In this document: positions 52,730-64,000 of the stretch, piece after piece
Position numbering within the stretch: position 1 is the first letter of the stretch
Layout: the number at the start of each line of letters is the position of its first letter
Assembly (NCBI GenBank): GCA_947579605.1
Contig: OX388309.1
Span: 14,330,713 to 14,394,712, forward strand
Length of the DNA: 64,000 bases
Direction: 5' to 3'
From: Athripsodes cinereus
Taxonomy: Eukaryota > Arthropoda > Insecta > Trichoptera > Leptoceridae
Translations under genes and position numbers: made by a program
Notes under the pieces: model-generated
Told to the model about the DNA's origin: nothing
Seen by the model: only the letters and a program-made list of their open reading frames with translations
The model's database searches: none

Positions 52730-53062
52730 GTCAAATGTACATATTTAAGTTCTTGTGACATGTCAAACGCGTACGAAAACTGCAAATAATTAATTTTTTG
52801 CTTATAAAACCACAATATTATACCGAATTATTATTCTTCAGATATGATACTACAGATCTACATAAAAAAATCAAAATAAATGAAGTTTTGATGTGTAAAT
52901 ACGTTAAACTGCATACAACATGACCGTAAGTGTTGACATGGCAGTGAAAGCATAGGATGAACAAGTGTGAACAGACGTCTTCCCTTTTGATGAACAGCTT
53001 TGACCCTGACACTTTGGATGATCATCCAAAGTGAAGCAACGTGAATGCCACTTAAGGAAGTG
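52730..53062. repeat. Diverged transposon scrap plus Harbinger-type MITE end
   Basis: 52730-52870 resembles 50690-50820 (acgaaaactgcaaataatta; tacagatctacataaaaa). 52877-53062 is the right part of a Harbinger copy ending gaatgccact. Confidence 0.6.
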
Positions 53063-53840
53063 AACTTTAAAAAATATATAATTATATGAATTTTCTACTT
53101 ATATTCACATACTTAATTATATAGTTTTTATCCAATAAATGATATAATAATGAGATGATTGCCAATAAATGTGCTTTTGCATGAATAAACACCAGACTAC
53201 CTCTAACCTAATCTATAAAACAAAATCAGTCAAAGGTAAAAGATAAAGAACTTACGGCATGTCATATGCGTACGAAAAGTGAAAATAATTAATTTTATGC
53301 TTAAAAAAACACAAAAGACCATTAAAGGATGACGTCACAGAAAAATGTTTGGAGGACAAAAACGGAACAAAGACAAACAAACAAAAAGGTGGTATCTCTT
53401 TCTAACTGCGCAGTTCTAACTATGCTTGAAAAATAGATAAAGTACCATCTATCTCAGATAGTAAATTATTTCAAAGAAGAGCGTTGTCATCTAGGTATTA
53501 TCCTTCCAATTGTCAGTAATGCGAAATCACTCAATATTGAGTGCCTAAAGAATACCTAATAATAAAAAAAACTGTCAGTGTCGTTTTTGTTATTATTTTG
53601 TCGTCTGACTTTCTTTTTTTTCTCTTATTTTTTTCTCATAACATCCTACAAGGATGATTTGCGCAATCTGACGGTTTGCCCTCCAAGCAAAAGCAAATCC
53701 ATAGACACGTGACCTTTAATGGTCTATAGATAAAAAAAAATTCTCCGGATAAAATACTACATATTGCACATAAAAATAATTCAAAATAATCAAAGTTTAG
53801 ATGCGTTCACCTAAACTCCTAAGCTTAATATTTTCCGAAG
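53060..53840. mobile_element. Second copy of the 8-bp-TSD transposon, interrupted by a MITE
   Basis: 53070-53310 follows 49200-49300 and the satellite unit in order. 53740-53840 ends cttaatattttcc like the first copy. The MITE at 53316-53728 splits it. Confidence 0.55.
53316..53728. mobile_element. MITE, copy 2 (GACCATTAAAGG family)
   Basis: Begins agaccattaaaggatgacgt and ends gtgacctttaatggtct. Inverted relative to copy 1 at 27629-27919, and 120 bp longer. Confidence 0.7.
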
Positions 53841-53889
53841 TAATTCGTATTTCAGACAAAAAAGGACATTGATTTATGAAGCACTCATC

Positions 53890-54060
53890 AGACTGTTTCG
53901 GTTTGGATGAAAATCCAGAGTGACAGGGTCAAAGCTGTTCATCGAAACTGAGCTCGCCTATTCACACTGACTTGTTCATCCTATACTTTCACTGCCATGT
54001 TGTATTTGGTTTGACGTATTTTCGTAATAATACAGAAAATATAACAAATTAATTCAATTC
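53890..54060 (-). repeat. Harbinger-type MITE fragment
   Basis: Diverged half copy (gtgacagggtcaaagctgtt, catcctatactttcactgcc). Confidence 0.6.
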
Positions 54061-54087
54061 AGGTGGGAACACTCACATCACTACTTA

Positions 54088-54563
54088 AGTAGCATTCACA
54101 TTGCTTCCCTTTAGATGATCATCCAGAGTGTCAGGGTCAAACCTGTTCATCGAAAGTGAACACGACTGTTCACATTTGTTCATCCTATGCTTTCACTGCC
54201 ATGTCAACACTCTCACTCATGTTGTATGTAGTTTGACGTATTTTCGTATAAAAATAATTAAATAAATTAAAAAATGTAAGTAAATAACCCTTAAAACAAA
54301 TTAATACAGTTCTCGACTGCATAATAATTTTGTACATGATTCTGACATTCAATACAAATTCATAGAGAATAAAACAAATAATAAGATAAAACTTGTTTAT
54401 GGTCGTTTCAGTGAAAGGACCTTTCATCAAAATTATGACGAGTGGTAATCTCTTTCCTCCGTCATCGCTAGTAATCACTAGCGATGAAACGCCCGTTCAC
54501 ACCTATTCATCTTGGAGGATCATCCGGAGTGATCACTGAAAGTGAACAAATGTGAACGACCCT
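54088..54563 (-). mobile_element. PIF/Harbinger-type MITE, intact, 476 bp, upstream of EpsinR
   Basis: agtagcattcacattgcttc at the left, gtgaacgaccct at the right, TTA at 54085-54087 and 54564-54566. It ends 230 bp before the EpsinR start codon, so it may sit at or in the promoter. Confidence 0.9.
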
Positions 54564-54794
54564 TTATATCTGGAAAAAAACTCCACAGATTGCGCAAAAC
54601 TGACGTCATAATTTAAGCGTATCATTGTCTATTGTACAAAAATTATTCAATGGCAATAATATGTCTGTCACAATTTTATTCGCCATTTTGCAATAATGTA
54701 AGCCAAATCATCAGGTAGCTGCAGGCTTTCGATGGTTTTCTTGTTTTAAATTGTTTTGTTTGTGTCACGACTAGTAGCATATTATTTTCCCAAA

Positions 54795-57735
54795 ATGGAT
54801 AAATACATCAGCATGTGGAAAGTACGGGAGTTGGCAGATAAGGTGTAAGTACTGGGGACTCTTTCTGCTTAGAGCAGATAGTTATCCATCTGGCTCATTC
54901 TTAATGCCATCATACCCTAATTAATATAGTTTCTGGCACGTTGCACTTTAAAACAGGCATCTAAACTCTTATTTCATAAGCAATTTGTCAAATCCATTCG
55001 GACTAGCCAATTGTGTTTGATGGGCGTGTTACGTGTGTGTGCGTAACTTGAAAAGTAACGAGAGGTATAGCACGTTGAGCAAGTTTTAAACGTGACCAAA
55101 AGATTGTTGTAACAACAATAATACTCCCTTTTCAACACTATGTTTTGCTTGTTTATATCGACATATTACATATGAAATATAGAAAACATCCCAAAGGGGA
55201 CATAAATATGATATGAAAAGAAAATGGTTATTTATAATGATTTTCTAACATATACACTAGGAAATTACTTGGATTATTGTGTCACTACCAAACGAGGCTT
55301 TGCTTTTTTTATTATTTTTGTTTAGATATGTAGTATTTCACCAGATGAATTAAAGTTCGGAACTAGTTTGGTTGATTTTTTTTAATTATTTGCATTTTTA
55401 AAATACTATCTATTATTGCTATAAAATTAAATTAATTCAACATTAGACTGATTATAAGTTAAGTTAGGCTAGGTCTGGTGCTATTTTTTGCTGTATACCA
55501 TTTATTTGTGCTCATGCTTGTGAGAGTTTCCTTAGAATTCCAAAGTTATGAGTTCTAGCTGCCATCCCCAAGAGTAAGGTCATGACTAAAGCTTTGCAAT
55601 GTGTTTTTTGAAATATATGCATAAATAATGTTGATTTTGTGTGTTGAACTATGCAAATGCAACATTAATTTAATCTATTTTTACCGTAGGAATATATTTT
55701 TACGTGTGTTAACAATTAATACTTATTTAAATTGTTTAATTAAAAAAAATATCATTGGAAGATTGGATGGTAACTTATTTGTATAAAATTCACAAAAAGC
55801 TGAAGTCCTCATGGATATACATATATAGATAATATATAGTAATGATATAAATATAAAAGATTTTTTGAATATAGATCTCCGTGATAACATTATCCACCAC
55901 ATATAAAGTAAAACTAAAACCAATTGTGTTTTCTTCCATGTACAAATTTCTAAATCTTTTCTGAACTTTTGTTATCCATACTCTTTTTTTGTGTAATGAA
56001 CATTATTATTATATAATCAAATTATGTACGTAGTAAATATCATTTAATGTATATTTTTTCGATAGCATCAGTTATTAGCAGTGTATGTCATACATAGTTG
56101 TTTTGATGTCATTTTTATTTGTTTATGTTCAGCACAAATGTAGTGATGAATTATACGGAGGTGGAGGGGAAAGTACGAGAAGCCACAAATGAAGAGGCAT
56201 GGGGGCCAACAGGACAACTGATGCAGGAATTGGCCCTGGCCACATTCACATATGAACATTTCCCTGAGGTGATGTCAATGCTGTGGAGGAGAATGCTGCA
56301 GGACAACAAGTTCAGGTGGAGGAGGACATATAAGGTAAGACAACAATTTTCTTTTAGTTATTTATAAATGTGGCCAATTGGCTCACATCAAATTCTGTGT
56401 ATTATAAATGGGGTACCCAAAGATAATAAATAAATAAAGCTTTATTGGCATCAATATATAATGTGTACATGTTTTTTGTTCCAATAAACTACCAAAAGGC
56501 GGGCTTATCGCATATGCGATTTCTTCCAGCCAACCCGAAAAAATAAAATAATAAATAAATAAAAATAAAACAATAGAAAAAACATATAGATAAAAGTAAA
56601 TAAAGATAGATATATGATTTAATATATTTTATTTTAGTGCCTTCTGCTGTTGAGTTATTTGGTGCGTAATGGATCAGAAAGAGTCGTCACTTCGGCAAGA
56701 GAACATATTTATGACTTGAGATCTCTGGAGCATTACACTCATGTGGATGAAAATGGAAAGGATCAGGTAATTAAAATATTAGTGACTAATTATGTTCTTC
56801 TGTATTAATCCAGTAATATTATTATGTACTGCACTATTCATACTATTGAAGATGAATAGTTGTATTAACGGATTCACCATAATAATAATATCATTTTGCA
56901 GGGTATTAATGTTAGGCATAAAGTTAGAGAACTTATTGATTTTATTCAAGATGATGACAAACTTCGAGAGGAAAGAAAAAAAGCAAAGAAAAACAAGGAC
57001 AAGTATATAGGTGAGTTATTTTTTTTTTAAAAAAAGATATATCTGGGTTTTTGTTATAAACCCAAATACAACCTTATACACCTTTCACAGTAAGCTACTA
57101 AAAGCTTGTGTCGTGAAAAGGGAGTTTGCCGGCACCTGGTATCGATCCACGGACCCCTTGTTCACGAGGCCGAGACTACCTCCAGGCTACCGACGAACTC
57201 TATTGTTTCGCTATTTCAATTATTTTATTTTGACTGGCTTTAATATTGCTTACATTAAAGAGAGACTCACCTCATTAAACCCTCCCTAAAGGGACAGGTA
57301 GGATGAAGCCGTCCGTTCCCTAGGCTTCGGTATCGTCGGGCTTGTCCATCAACATACTTAAAATGACTTGACTACTAACGGAAACGGAATAACAGCATCA
57401 GAACCCAGGGAATGTCGTGGGAAGTGGTGGTGCGATTAGCACAGAGACACTCTGAATGGAAGAGGCTGGTTTCTGCCCTGTGCTCTGGAGAGGAGCGTTG
57501 AGGGTGGTGATGATGAAAGGGGCATACCTCTCAAACTTACTCTCCACCAAGGGAGACAGGATGACACAGTGAAAAAAATTGCTTAAAGTAAAGGAGTAAT
57601 TTAGATAATAGTGCTTTATTGTTAACACTGGATCTTTTTCAGGAATGTCATCAGATGCGATGGGAGGCAGAGGAGGCGGAGGGGACTATAGTGATCAATC
57701 GTGGGACGCAGCCAGAAGAACACCAACACAATGGG
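54795..57735 (+). CDS. lqfR: EpsinR/CLINT1 (ENTH-domain clathrin adaptor), N-terminal five coding exons; gene continues
   Basis: Exons 54795-54844, 56133-56334, 56638-56766, 56902-57010 and 57643-57735, all GT-AG, joined in frame to about 194 codons. The product opens MDKYISMWKVRELADK. It then has the ENTH domain to about residue 150, with NYTEVEGKVREATNEEAWGP, FPEVMSMLWRRMLQDNKFRW, LVRNGSERVVTSAREHIYDL and IDFIQDDDKLREERKKAKKN. The last is the hallmark of epsin-related (not epsin 1-3) proteins. After KDKYIGMSSDAMG comes a Gly-rich and YSDQSWDAARR stretch. These adaptors bind phosphoinositides, AP-1, GGA and clathrin at the trans-Golgi and endosomes and sort SNAREs such as Vti1. Exon 5 ends in phase 1 at gtatga; the clathrin/AP-1-binding tail was not found before 64000, so intron 5 is long or the exons lie beyond. 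Fly counterpart: liquid facets-Related. Confidence 0.95.
56415..56580 (-). repeat. LINE 3'-UTR remnant with conserved hairpin, EpsinR intron 2
   Basis: Minus strand ggttggctggaagaaatcgc, then atatgcgataagcc, resembles the hairpin at 11098-11125. An (AAAT)n-like tail lies at 56415-56435. Confidence 0.6.
57015..57200 (-). repeat. tRNA-derived SINE, copy 2, EpsinR intron 4
   Basis: Same head (cggtagcctggaggtagt) and body as 28390-28565, with B box gtggatcgataccagg; ends aaacccagatat. Confidence 0.75.
57415..57512 (+). pseudogene. LINE ORF2 extreme C-terminus, EpsinR intron 4
   Basis: WEVVVRLAQRHSEWKRLVSA, then LCSGEER and a stop, resembles the end of RTE/Ingi-type LINE proteins. The surrounding 57290-57560 is GC-richer than the intron. 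Confidence 0.5.
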
Positions 57736-57739
57736 GTAT

Positions 57740-58610
57740 GATTGTTATTATTAAATAGGGTAGAATATGCACTGTAGCCTGTAAGATGTATTGTACTCTC
57801 CCAACTTAGCCTTTCTGGTGTTGCTATCTTAGTATTACATCTTATTATTGTAAACTCTATCTTCGTTTACAAAGTAGGTTCTTTAAATAATGAACACGGA
57901 TATTTAATTAATACAAAGATATATTCAAATAATCGTCCTAATTACAATTTCGAACACAAATAGTCAAATACGCAGCGTAGCAGTGCAACCCAAGGTCACA
58001 ACTATAATGAGCCCTGTTCCACATGGAAGCTAGCCTATATAGATAAAAAGAGTATTGCTACTCAATGCAATGGTTAACTTGTAAGCAAGTCCAAGTTCAA
58101 TTCAAAAGGTGCAGAGTACTAATTACAAAGTACAATACACTACACTTATGAAGTCTAAAATCTTTAACAGGACTTCACAGCCCGATTTTAATTTAGAATC
58201 GTTCAAACATATGCTATAAATTGTGTTTAAACAGGGGTTAACACTAAATTGTAACTTCGAAACTACATACGGACCAAAAATTACTGTCCCTCTTTTTGTG
58301 GTGAGTGAAAAAGGAGATAAGAAAATGTGACTTAACGTGAAGTATATTTCACTCATTATCTACGACACCACATGGTCAGTCACATAATGTCAATGCATAC
58401 CAAAGACATCATACATAACAAGATTGTGGACTTCCTTGAAAAAATGCTATTTATAATGCAATTGATGCATACAGAGGTCACAAAGGCCCACCCGCGAGAG
58501 AGCATTCATGCCTCAAGAGTTATAAAGTGTGTCTGTCTCTAATTCATCTATACACATCAATGTGGCAGGCACGTAGGTAACATTATTATTAATTTTGCTG
58601 AATAATGTAA
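57740..58610. other. EpsinR intron 5, start; nothing coding recognised
   Basis: No further EpsinR exon seen. 57880-58375 has LTR-like complexity (minus strand starts tgtggtgtcgtagataatg), but no partner copy was found. Confidence 0.35.
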
Positions 58611-58939
58611 CTAGTGATGTAACGAATATTCGCATTCGCGAATATTCGCATATTTCAAAGTATTCGCATTCGCAAAAAAATATGCGAATGTTTTGCGAAT
58701 ATTATTTTTCTAAAAAAGTATCTGGTCTGTTCCGTGTTGGCCGCATTTGTTGTATTGTTTCATGTTTTCGTTTGCTTGATAATGCTTTTATTATTGGGAG
58801 AAGTATGCATTTGTTGAGATTTAATTTATATGCTTGCTTTAAGTATTGTACAACTGCTATGAGTATAGGCCCCTACAATAATTTTATATACTATTTAGAG
58901 AATATTTATATCATACTACAAGGTGAACCACATTAAAGT

Positions 58940-60180
58940 ATTCTATCAGAATTGTCGGGGATTGAAGTCTAAGACGAGGAATTTAGAGCAAACTTATTTG
59001 CAAATAATTATGATATAATTGTTCTGACGGAAACTTGGCTAAATTGTGGCATATTTGATAGCGAACATTTTCAAAACGAATGTACAGTTTACCGGAAGGA
59101 TAGGGATTTCATGTTGAGTGTTAAAAGGGATGGAGGTGGGGTCTTAATTGCTGTGAATTGGACACTAGGATGTTCACCCATTCTTGTTTGGGATGATATT
59201 GGAGAAATTATTTTTACCAGTATTCGTTTTTCATCGGCAACACATAGTTCCATGGAAAAATGCTCATTGCTACTGGGTGTAGTATATATACCGCCTTCCA
59301 CATCCTTGGATACTTAAAACATTTTTTTTTAAAGTATATCTGAGCGTTTAATTAGCTATAACGACAAAACGGACATTTGTCTTATTGGAGATTTCAATAT
59401 CCCAACAATCCAATGGAAAAAGACCCTGATATTGAGTCAATCTTTGTTCCGTATTCTTATTCGGGTCATGTTGCGCAGTATTTGATAGAAACTATATCTT
59501 TTCTCAATATGTTTCAGTATTTATTTATTTATTTATTCACCAATGACACACTTCAGATAAAACATGTAAGTTGAAACAAATATACAGAAACAATATACAA
59601 GAGACAAAAAAATATAAACAATGTATTACCCTATTTTAAAGTGCGTACAATTTTCACTAATCACAATATTTTAAGCCCATAAGGTTGTCATCTATAATAA
59701 AATTTAATTTAATTTATAAAATAAGAATAAAACAGTAGTAATACAAATAAACAACACTAAAAATTCAACAGTCATTACAAATCCACAATTAAAATTTAAC
59801 AATTAAAAAACTGAAAAACTACTCAATTAAAGAATAAATCAATAAAAACCATTGAAAAATTTAAAAAAAAAATTAAAAGTAAAAAGATAAAAAATTCAAA
59901 ACTAAAAAAATTAAAAATTCTTACACTAACAACCCTGACAAACAGCAAGAGAATGGAAAGGGGAAAATCATGGTATGGTATAACGGAATTTATAACAGCA
60001 ATCAAGTTATCTTAGATTTAGTTCTTTCAACTATTCCGTGTTCTGTTACCAGATGTGACTCTTCACTGGTTGGTGAGGATTCACACCATCCTTCACTGTT
60101 GATAGATTATGAATTTGAAATTGCTGAGGATTTGTCTCGAAATAATATGATCCAGAAATTGAATTACCTACTTTAAGTCA
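58940..60180 (+). pseudogene. Retrotransposon endonuclease domain, interrupted
   Basis: KVFYQNCRGLKSKTRNLE opens the AP-endonuclease. Then come YDIIVLTETWLNCGIF (frameshifted), RDGGGVLIAVNWTLG, LLGVVYIPPSTS and ICLIGDFNIPTIQW. The domain is split at about 59519-59950 by a minus-oriented LINE 3' end with an (AAAT)n tail. It resumes with VILDLVLSTIPCSVTR and GEDSHHPSL, the last catalytic motif. Several frameshifts. Confidence 0.85.
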
Positions 60181-61012
60181 AACTTTTCGGAAAAAAAAAT
60201 CAAACTACAAAGTGTTGATTGGGTCAGCGTTTTGGGAAACGGACTGGTGAATGAGATGGTTGAATCGTTTTATGGTTATGTTTTGCCGATAATTGAGAAG
60301 CATACACCTATGAAGAGGGTGTCCCTCTAATAAAACTGTGTTGTTGTTTAAGAGAAAGTCCAAGGCTTGGCATAAGTGGAAGACGTACCGTAATGATACA
60401 TTACAACTACAATTTATTTTCTCAACTAAGAGCTCAGTTTAAGTTGTCGCAGAATCACGATTATAGGTCTTTTATTAATACCACTGAGAAATCACTTAAG
60501 GGCAATGTCAAGTCTTTCTTTTCGTTCGTGAATTTCCTTAAAGAATCTAGAGGCTATCCAAGGGTAATGGGTGACGGTGACCAGACTTTGAGCGATCCAA
60601 AGGGAGTTGCGAACTTGTTTTCGTCGTTTTTTGGTTCTGTATTTTCACTGAATAATTTACATGATTCTAATACTGAAGAATCGGAAAGTATTTAACTAAC
60701 TCATGTTTATCCACAGTTAACATCTTGAAATCTGATATTTATAAATAGTTATTAGGTATAAATGAGACATAAGGAGTTGGCCCTGATGGTATAGCACCAA
60801 TTATATTAAAGAGATGTGCAAAAGCCATTGTATCTGATATTGATTAAGAGTTTACAAGAAGGGTGCTTTCCATGCAAATGGAAGATGGCTAGTATTACTC
60901 CTTTGCATAAATCTGGCAGCAAATTGGACGTTCGTAACTACAGACCAATTTCAATTCTATCACCTACTTCAAAAATATTTAAGGGTATTGTTCGTGAAAA
61001 AATGACTTTTTC

Positions 61013-61455
61013 CTGAAGCCGTATCTTCTCTACGTGTCCTCCCGACGTTGACGACCACTTGGGAGAAATCCTTCCTGTTCCGGACAGCACGAAACAGCTC
61101 CTCCACACCTCTCATCCCTGTCCACTCCTGAATGTTCTGGAGCCAGGAAAGCCGCCTTCTTCCAACCCCTCTACGGTCCTCAATCTTCCCTTCTATGATT
61201 AGTTTTAGGATGGCATATTTTTCTCCTCTCATTATGTGACCAAAATGTGAAGTTTTACGGAGCTTGATTGTTGTGAACAATTCTCTATGAGCATTTGCTC
61301 TACGTAATACTTCAACGTTACTTGTCATGTCAGTCCAAGATATTCTCAACATTCTTCGGTGGATCTACATTTCAAACGCCTCCAAGCGGTTAATGGTATG
61401 AACCTTGAGGGTCCATGCCTCGACACCATAAAATAGAACTGACCACACATAACAT
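61013..61455 (-). pseudogene. Reversed fragment of another LINE ORF2 C-terminus
   Basis: A minus-strand ORF (60969-61352, plus upstream in-frame codons) reads NRLEAFEM, RRMLRISWTDMTSNVEVLRR, LRKTSHFGHIMRGEKYAILK and EGKIEDRRGVGRRRLSWLQN. This is the post-RT domain of Ingi/L1-like insect LINEs. It replaces the RT motif A region of the host element. Confidence 0.8.
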
Positions 61456-61983
61456 TTGATTAAGAAGTTAGAATTTCATGGAATTCATGGGAATCTTCTA
61501 AGGTGGATGGACTCATATATTTCTGATAGATTCATGACAGTTAAACTTAACGGTTACTCATCTTGGAGTGTCAGTGTTTCATTTGGTATCCCTCAGGGGT
61601 CTGTTTTGGGTCCTTTACGTTTCACAATATTGATAAACGACATAAAACAGTGCTTTAAACACTCAGAGCTCATATTATTTGCGGACGACTTAAAAGTATA
61701 CCGTCAAATTCAATCATTGTCTGACTGTGAAATGCTCAACGAGGACTTGGGAAGACTACACGAGTACTGTAACAGAAATAACTGGCACTTGAATCTGGAG
61801 AAATATAATCTGATCTCTTTTATCAAAAATAGAAACAAAATTCGATATACTTACAATATCCATAATCATGATTTAAAAGAAGTAAATAAGATTAGAGATC
61901 AAGCTGGAGTACTATTCCTCCGTATGGAATCCACATTTTAAGAAATATGTCGATCAAGTTGAGCGAACTCAGTCTTAATTCAT

Positions 61984-62278
61984 TCGTTTGGTTAGGAAGA
62001 GATTCATTATCCTGTAATTATTAAAGATTTGCCTAAATTGGAATTAAGAAGAGTTTTGCTAGATGCATACGACCTGAGAAAAATATGCTTGTCCGAATAC
62101 GATGTGCCTAATATTTTAGATAGGATTAATTCGTTTGGTTAGGAAGAGATTGCATTATCCTGTAATTATTAAAGATTTGCCTAAATTGGAATTAAGAAGA
62201 GTTTTGCTAGATGCATACGACCTGAGAAAAATATGCTTGTCCGAATACGATGTGCCTAATATTTTAGATAGGATTAAT
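61984..62278. repeat. Tandem duplication, ~147-bp unit x2, inside the LINE
   Basis: tcgtttggttaggaagagat occurs at 61984 and 62131, and both units end gtgcctaatattttagatag. They differ by one inserted base, so the event is recent. Confidence 0.9.
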
Positions 62279-62972
62279 TTTAGAATGCCTACTTCAACAA
62301 GATCATGTTTTCCGTTCTACATTAAAAAAACAAAAACTATTGCAGGCTCGAGAAACCTTGTTTATAGAATGTGCGATACTTACAATAAGAACTTTTCACA
62401 GTGCGGTATGGTTGGTACATCAAACCATGGATTTAAGCGACTTATCGGTCGTTACATTTTTGGTCCTGGACCTGTCTCGGAGGTGAGCTGAATACCCCCC
62501 CCCCTTTCCCGATCTCCTTTTTAAAGTGCCAATTACGTCAGGTTTGTGAGAAAAGAGAGTTGAGAGTAGAATAAGATGAAAAAAATAAAATATATGTTTG
62601 ATAAAATGTGAAGTGTTTGGGATAGTATTTATTTTTAGTCTGTTTTTTTAAATTTTTGTTTTTTTTTATTTTTAGAATTTTTTTTGTATTGTTATTGCAT
62701 ACATTTGGGAAGTGTGTTGTGCGAATGAATGTATTATGTGTGCGAAATTGGGTGAGTGGGTGTATTGTGAATGAATTTATTGTGTGTAAGATTTTCTATA
62801 AGTGTTTTGTGTGTTATTGCTGAAGAGTGCACTGTTTGGATGTAAAACTATTGGAATGTTTTTGCACTTACATGTTTATATTTATATGTCTTTCATCTGT
62901 TGTGTACCATACAAATGAATAAATAAATAAATCAGTAATTCGGATACTTACCCAGTACATTGTGGAAAAAGG

Positions 62973-64000
62973 TACTTTTTTTAACTTTTATTAATAAAAA
63001 ATATGTTTACATAGTCTATATTATTTTGCCTAATCCCTTATGGGGATTTTGGGCTGTGATCTAAACTATCTTACATTACAATAATAAAATTAAACGATCA
63101 AAAAATAAATATTGTACATATTGTGATGACCCTACCTATTTCAAACCATTCTAAGCTCCGAATTTGCAACATCCTAGCTTCTAAACTATACCTACTGTAA
63201 TAATTGATTCCCAAACTAGAAATGACAACCCTATTCAGCTAGCTAAGAATTGTATGAATTTTCGCATTGTTGCAAATATACGTACGAAATATCGCATTCC
63301 TAATTAAATTAATTAACGAATTTTGGCCTTTCGTGATCGTCTAGATTTATCTATTAACTATTTCAGTAGATTTGGACCCAGTACGTTGTGTTTTGCCGAT
63401 AATTTTACCTACGTTGTGTATTTTTAAAAACGCAAAATAAGTCACCTGAAATATACATTTCAATAATCAAAAAGAACAACAAAATCACAAAATCAATAAA
63501 ACAATTTAAACATGAATTTTGATACATATTAACTCTGAGATCAACTTTGACGTCAGATCACTTACCTTGAGATACTGTAAAATAACATAATAAAAATAGT
63601 GCACAGTAAAACATAAAATATAACTTAACAAATCATTATAAAATAAAATTCAAATAATATTATTCCATATCATCACGAGAATGTTTTACGGTAACTGGTT
63701 GCCGATCCATGTCCCTACATAAGATAACCGTTTCATAGTATCTATAGCCAAGACATGTACCCATGTTCCTCAATATAACTAATAATTCGTTGCGTAGAAA
63801 AAGACAGTGACGCACCCAAAAACATAACTTTATTACTTTTGAATATTAATTAAATTTCAACACGATTGCTTTGACATCATTTTCGGAGACTATAACTACT
63901 GGTTGTTAATGCATGGAAAGCATGCTGTGTCCATGCTAAAGGAGCGCCGCCTTCGCCCCTTCACGTCTCAAACTCGCCATGCCGTACTTTGAGCCCGAAT
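62973..64000. other. Noncoding, nothing recognised
   Basis: AT-rich; a LINE-tail-like boundary at 62973 (ctttttttaacttttatt). The last 80 bp rise in GC (ggagcgccgccttcgcccct) without an ORF I can assign. Confidence 0.35.

Larger units (their letters stand above)
60393..62491 (+). pseudogene. Retrotransposon reverse transcriptase, motif A lost
   Basis: Linker (60393-60695: NVKSFFSFVNFLKESRGYP), then RT with WKMASITPLHKSGSKLDVRN and YRPISILSPTSKIFKG. The sequence breaks at about 61012 and resumes at 61456 with LEFHGIHGNLLRWMDSYISD, FGIPQGSVLGPL and the active site LFADDLKVY. Motif A (the first catalytic Asp) is absent; the gap holds a reversed LINE fragment. After 61941 the C-terminal part is shifted, and a 147-bp segment (61984-62130) is duplicated in tandem to 62278. 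The last ORF (62135-62491) contains RMPTSTRSCFPFYIKKTKT and ends before a C-rich run. Confidence 0.85.
58712..62931 (+). mobile_element. Non-LTR retrotransposon (EN + RT), nearly full-length ORF2, nonfunctional
   Basis: Ends in an aataaataaataaat tail (62914-62931). It carries ORF2 pieces from 58940 to 62490. Contains a LINE-tail insert at 59519-59950, a reversed LINE piece at 61013-61455 and a tandem duplication at 61984-62278. Confidence 0.85.
58611..62972. mobile_element. hAT-type MITE split by a LINE insertion
   Basis: 58611-58711 is the left end (tagtgatgtaacgaatattc, hexamers). Interior sequence resumes at 62932-62972 (ggatacttacccagtacatt, aaaaaggtac), aligning to 17930-17970. The right end is lost to another insert after 62972. 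Confidence 0.75.

Noticed and set aside
57011..57289. Plus-strand ORF in EpsinR intron 4
   Set aside because: Covers a tRNA-derived SINE in the opposite orientation; no domain.

Overview
This window is AT-rich animal DNA, almost certainly from an insect or close arthropod relative. It holds spliced genes with consensus splice sites, no operons, and a very dense load of eukaryotic transposable elements (TEs). Three conserved host genes can be recognised by hand-splicing. (1) The first coding exon of a G-protein-coupled receptor kinase of the GRK4/5/6 class (fly Gprk2) lies on the minus strand at 24.0 kb. (2) A complete six-exon, 276-residue TspanC8 tetraspanin lies on the minus strand at 42.7-48.5 kb. 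(3) The first five coding exons of an epsin-related protein (EpsinR/CLINT1, fly liquid facets-Related) lie on the plus strand at 54.8-57.7 kb. I cannot name the species.

Layout. 0-4.8 kb: a minus-strand non-LTR retrotransposon (zinc-knuckle ORF1, endonuclease and RT) running off the left edge. Between its ORFs is an extra ORF split by a palindromic insertion that carries hammerhead-like ribozyme motifs on both strands. 4.8-14.4 kb: a possible orphan first exon, a hAT-type MITE, an old tandem duplication with an inverted relative, a truncated LINE and a SINE-like copy. 14.4-18.4 kb: a decayed pogo/Tigger-like transposon riddled with nested inserts. 19.3-22.1 kb: a complete-length but broken hAT transposon. 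22.3-24 kb: a MITE and short tandem repeats. 24-25 kb: start of the GRK gene. 25.4-35.3 kb: nested MITEs (Harbinger-type, MULE-like, hAT), fold-backs, SINE-like copies and LINE scraps. 35.3-42.7 kb: mostly AT-rich noncoding DNA with a Tigger MITE and two hAT MITEs. 42.7-48.7 kb: the tetraspanin. 48.8-54.6 kb: a Penelope-like retroelement in pieces, split by other transposons and a 68-bp satellite. 54.8-57.7 kb and onward: EpsinR. 58.7-62.9 kb: a second non-LTR element inserted into a hAT MITE.

Gene relationships. TspanC8 proteins escort ADAM10/Kuzbanian, which cleaves Notch. EpsinR works in clathrin/AP-1 traffic at the trans-Golgi and endosomes. GRKs phosphorylate active GPCRs, and in flies Smoothened. 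Nothing in the sequence shows that these genes are co-regulated.

The strongest unusual signals are an 82-bp tandem array that repeats the exon-5 end and splice donor of the tetraspanin six times, and the 118-bp perfect palindrome carrying two hammerhead-like motifs at 2.7 kb. All exon models come from reading the sequence; none has transcript support.
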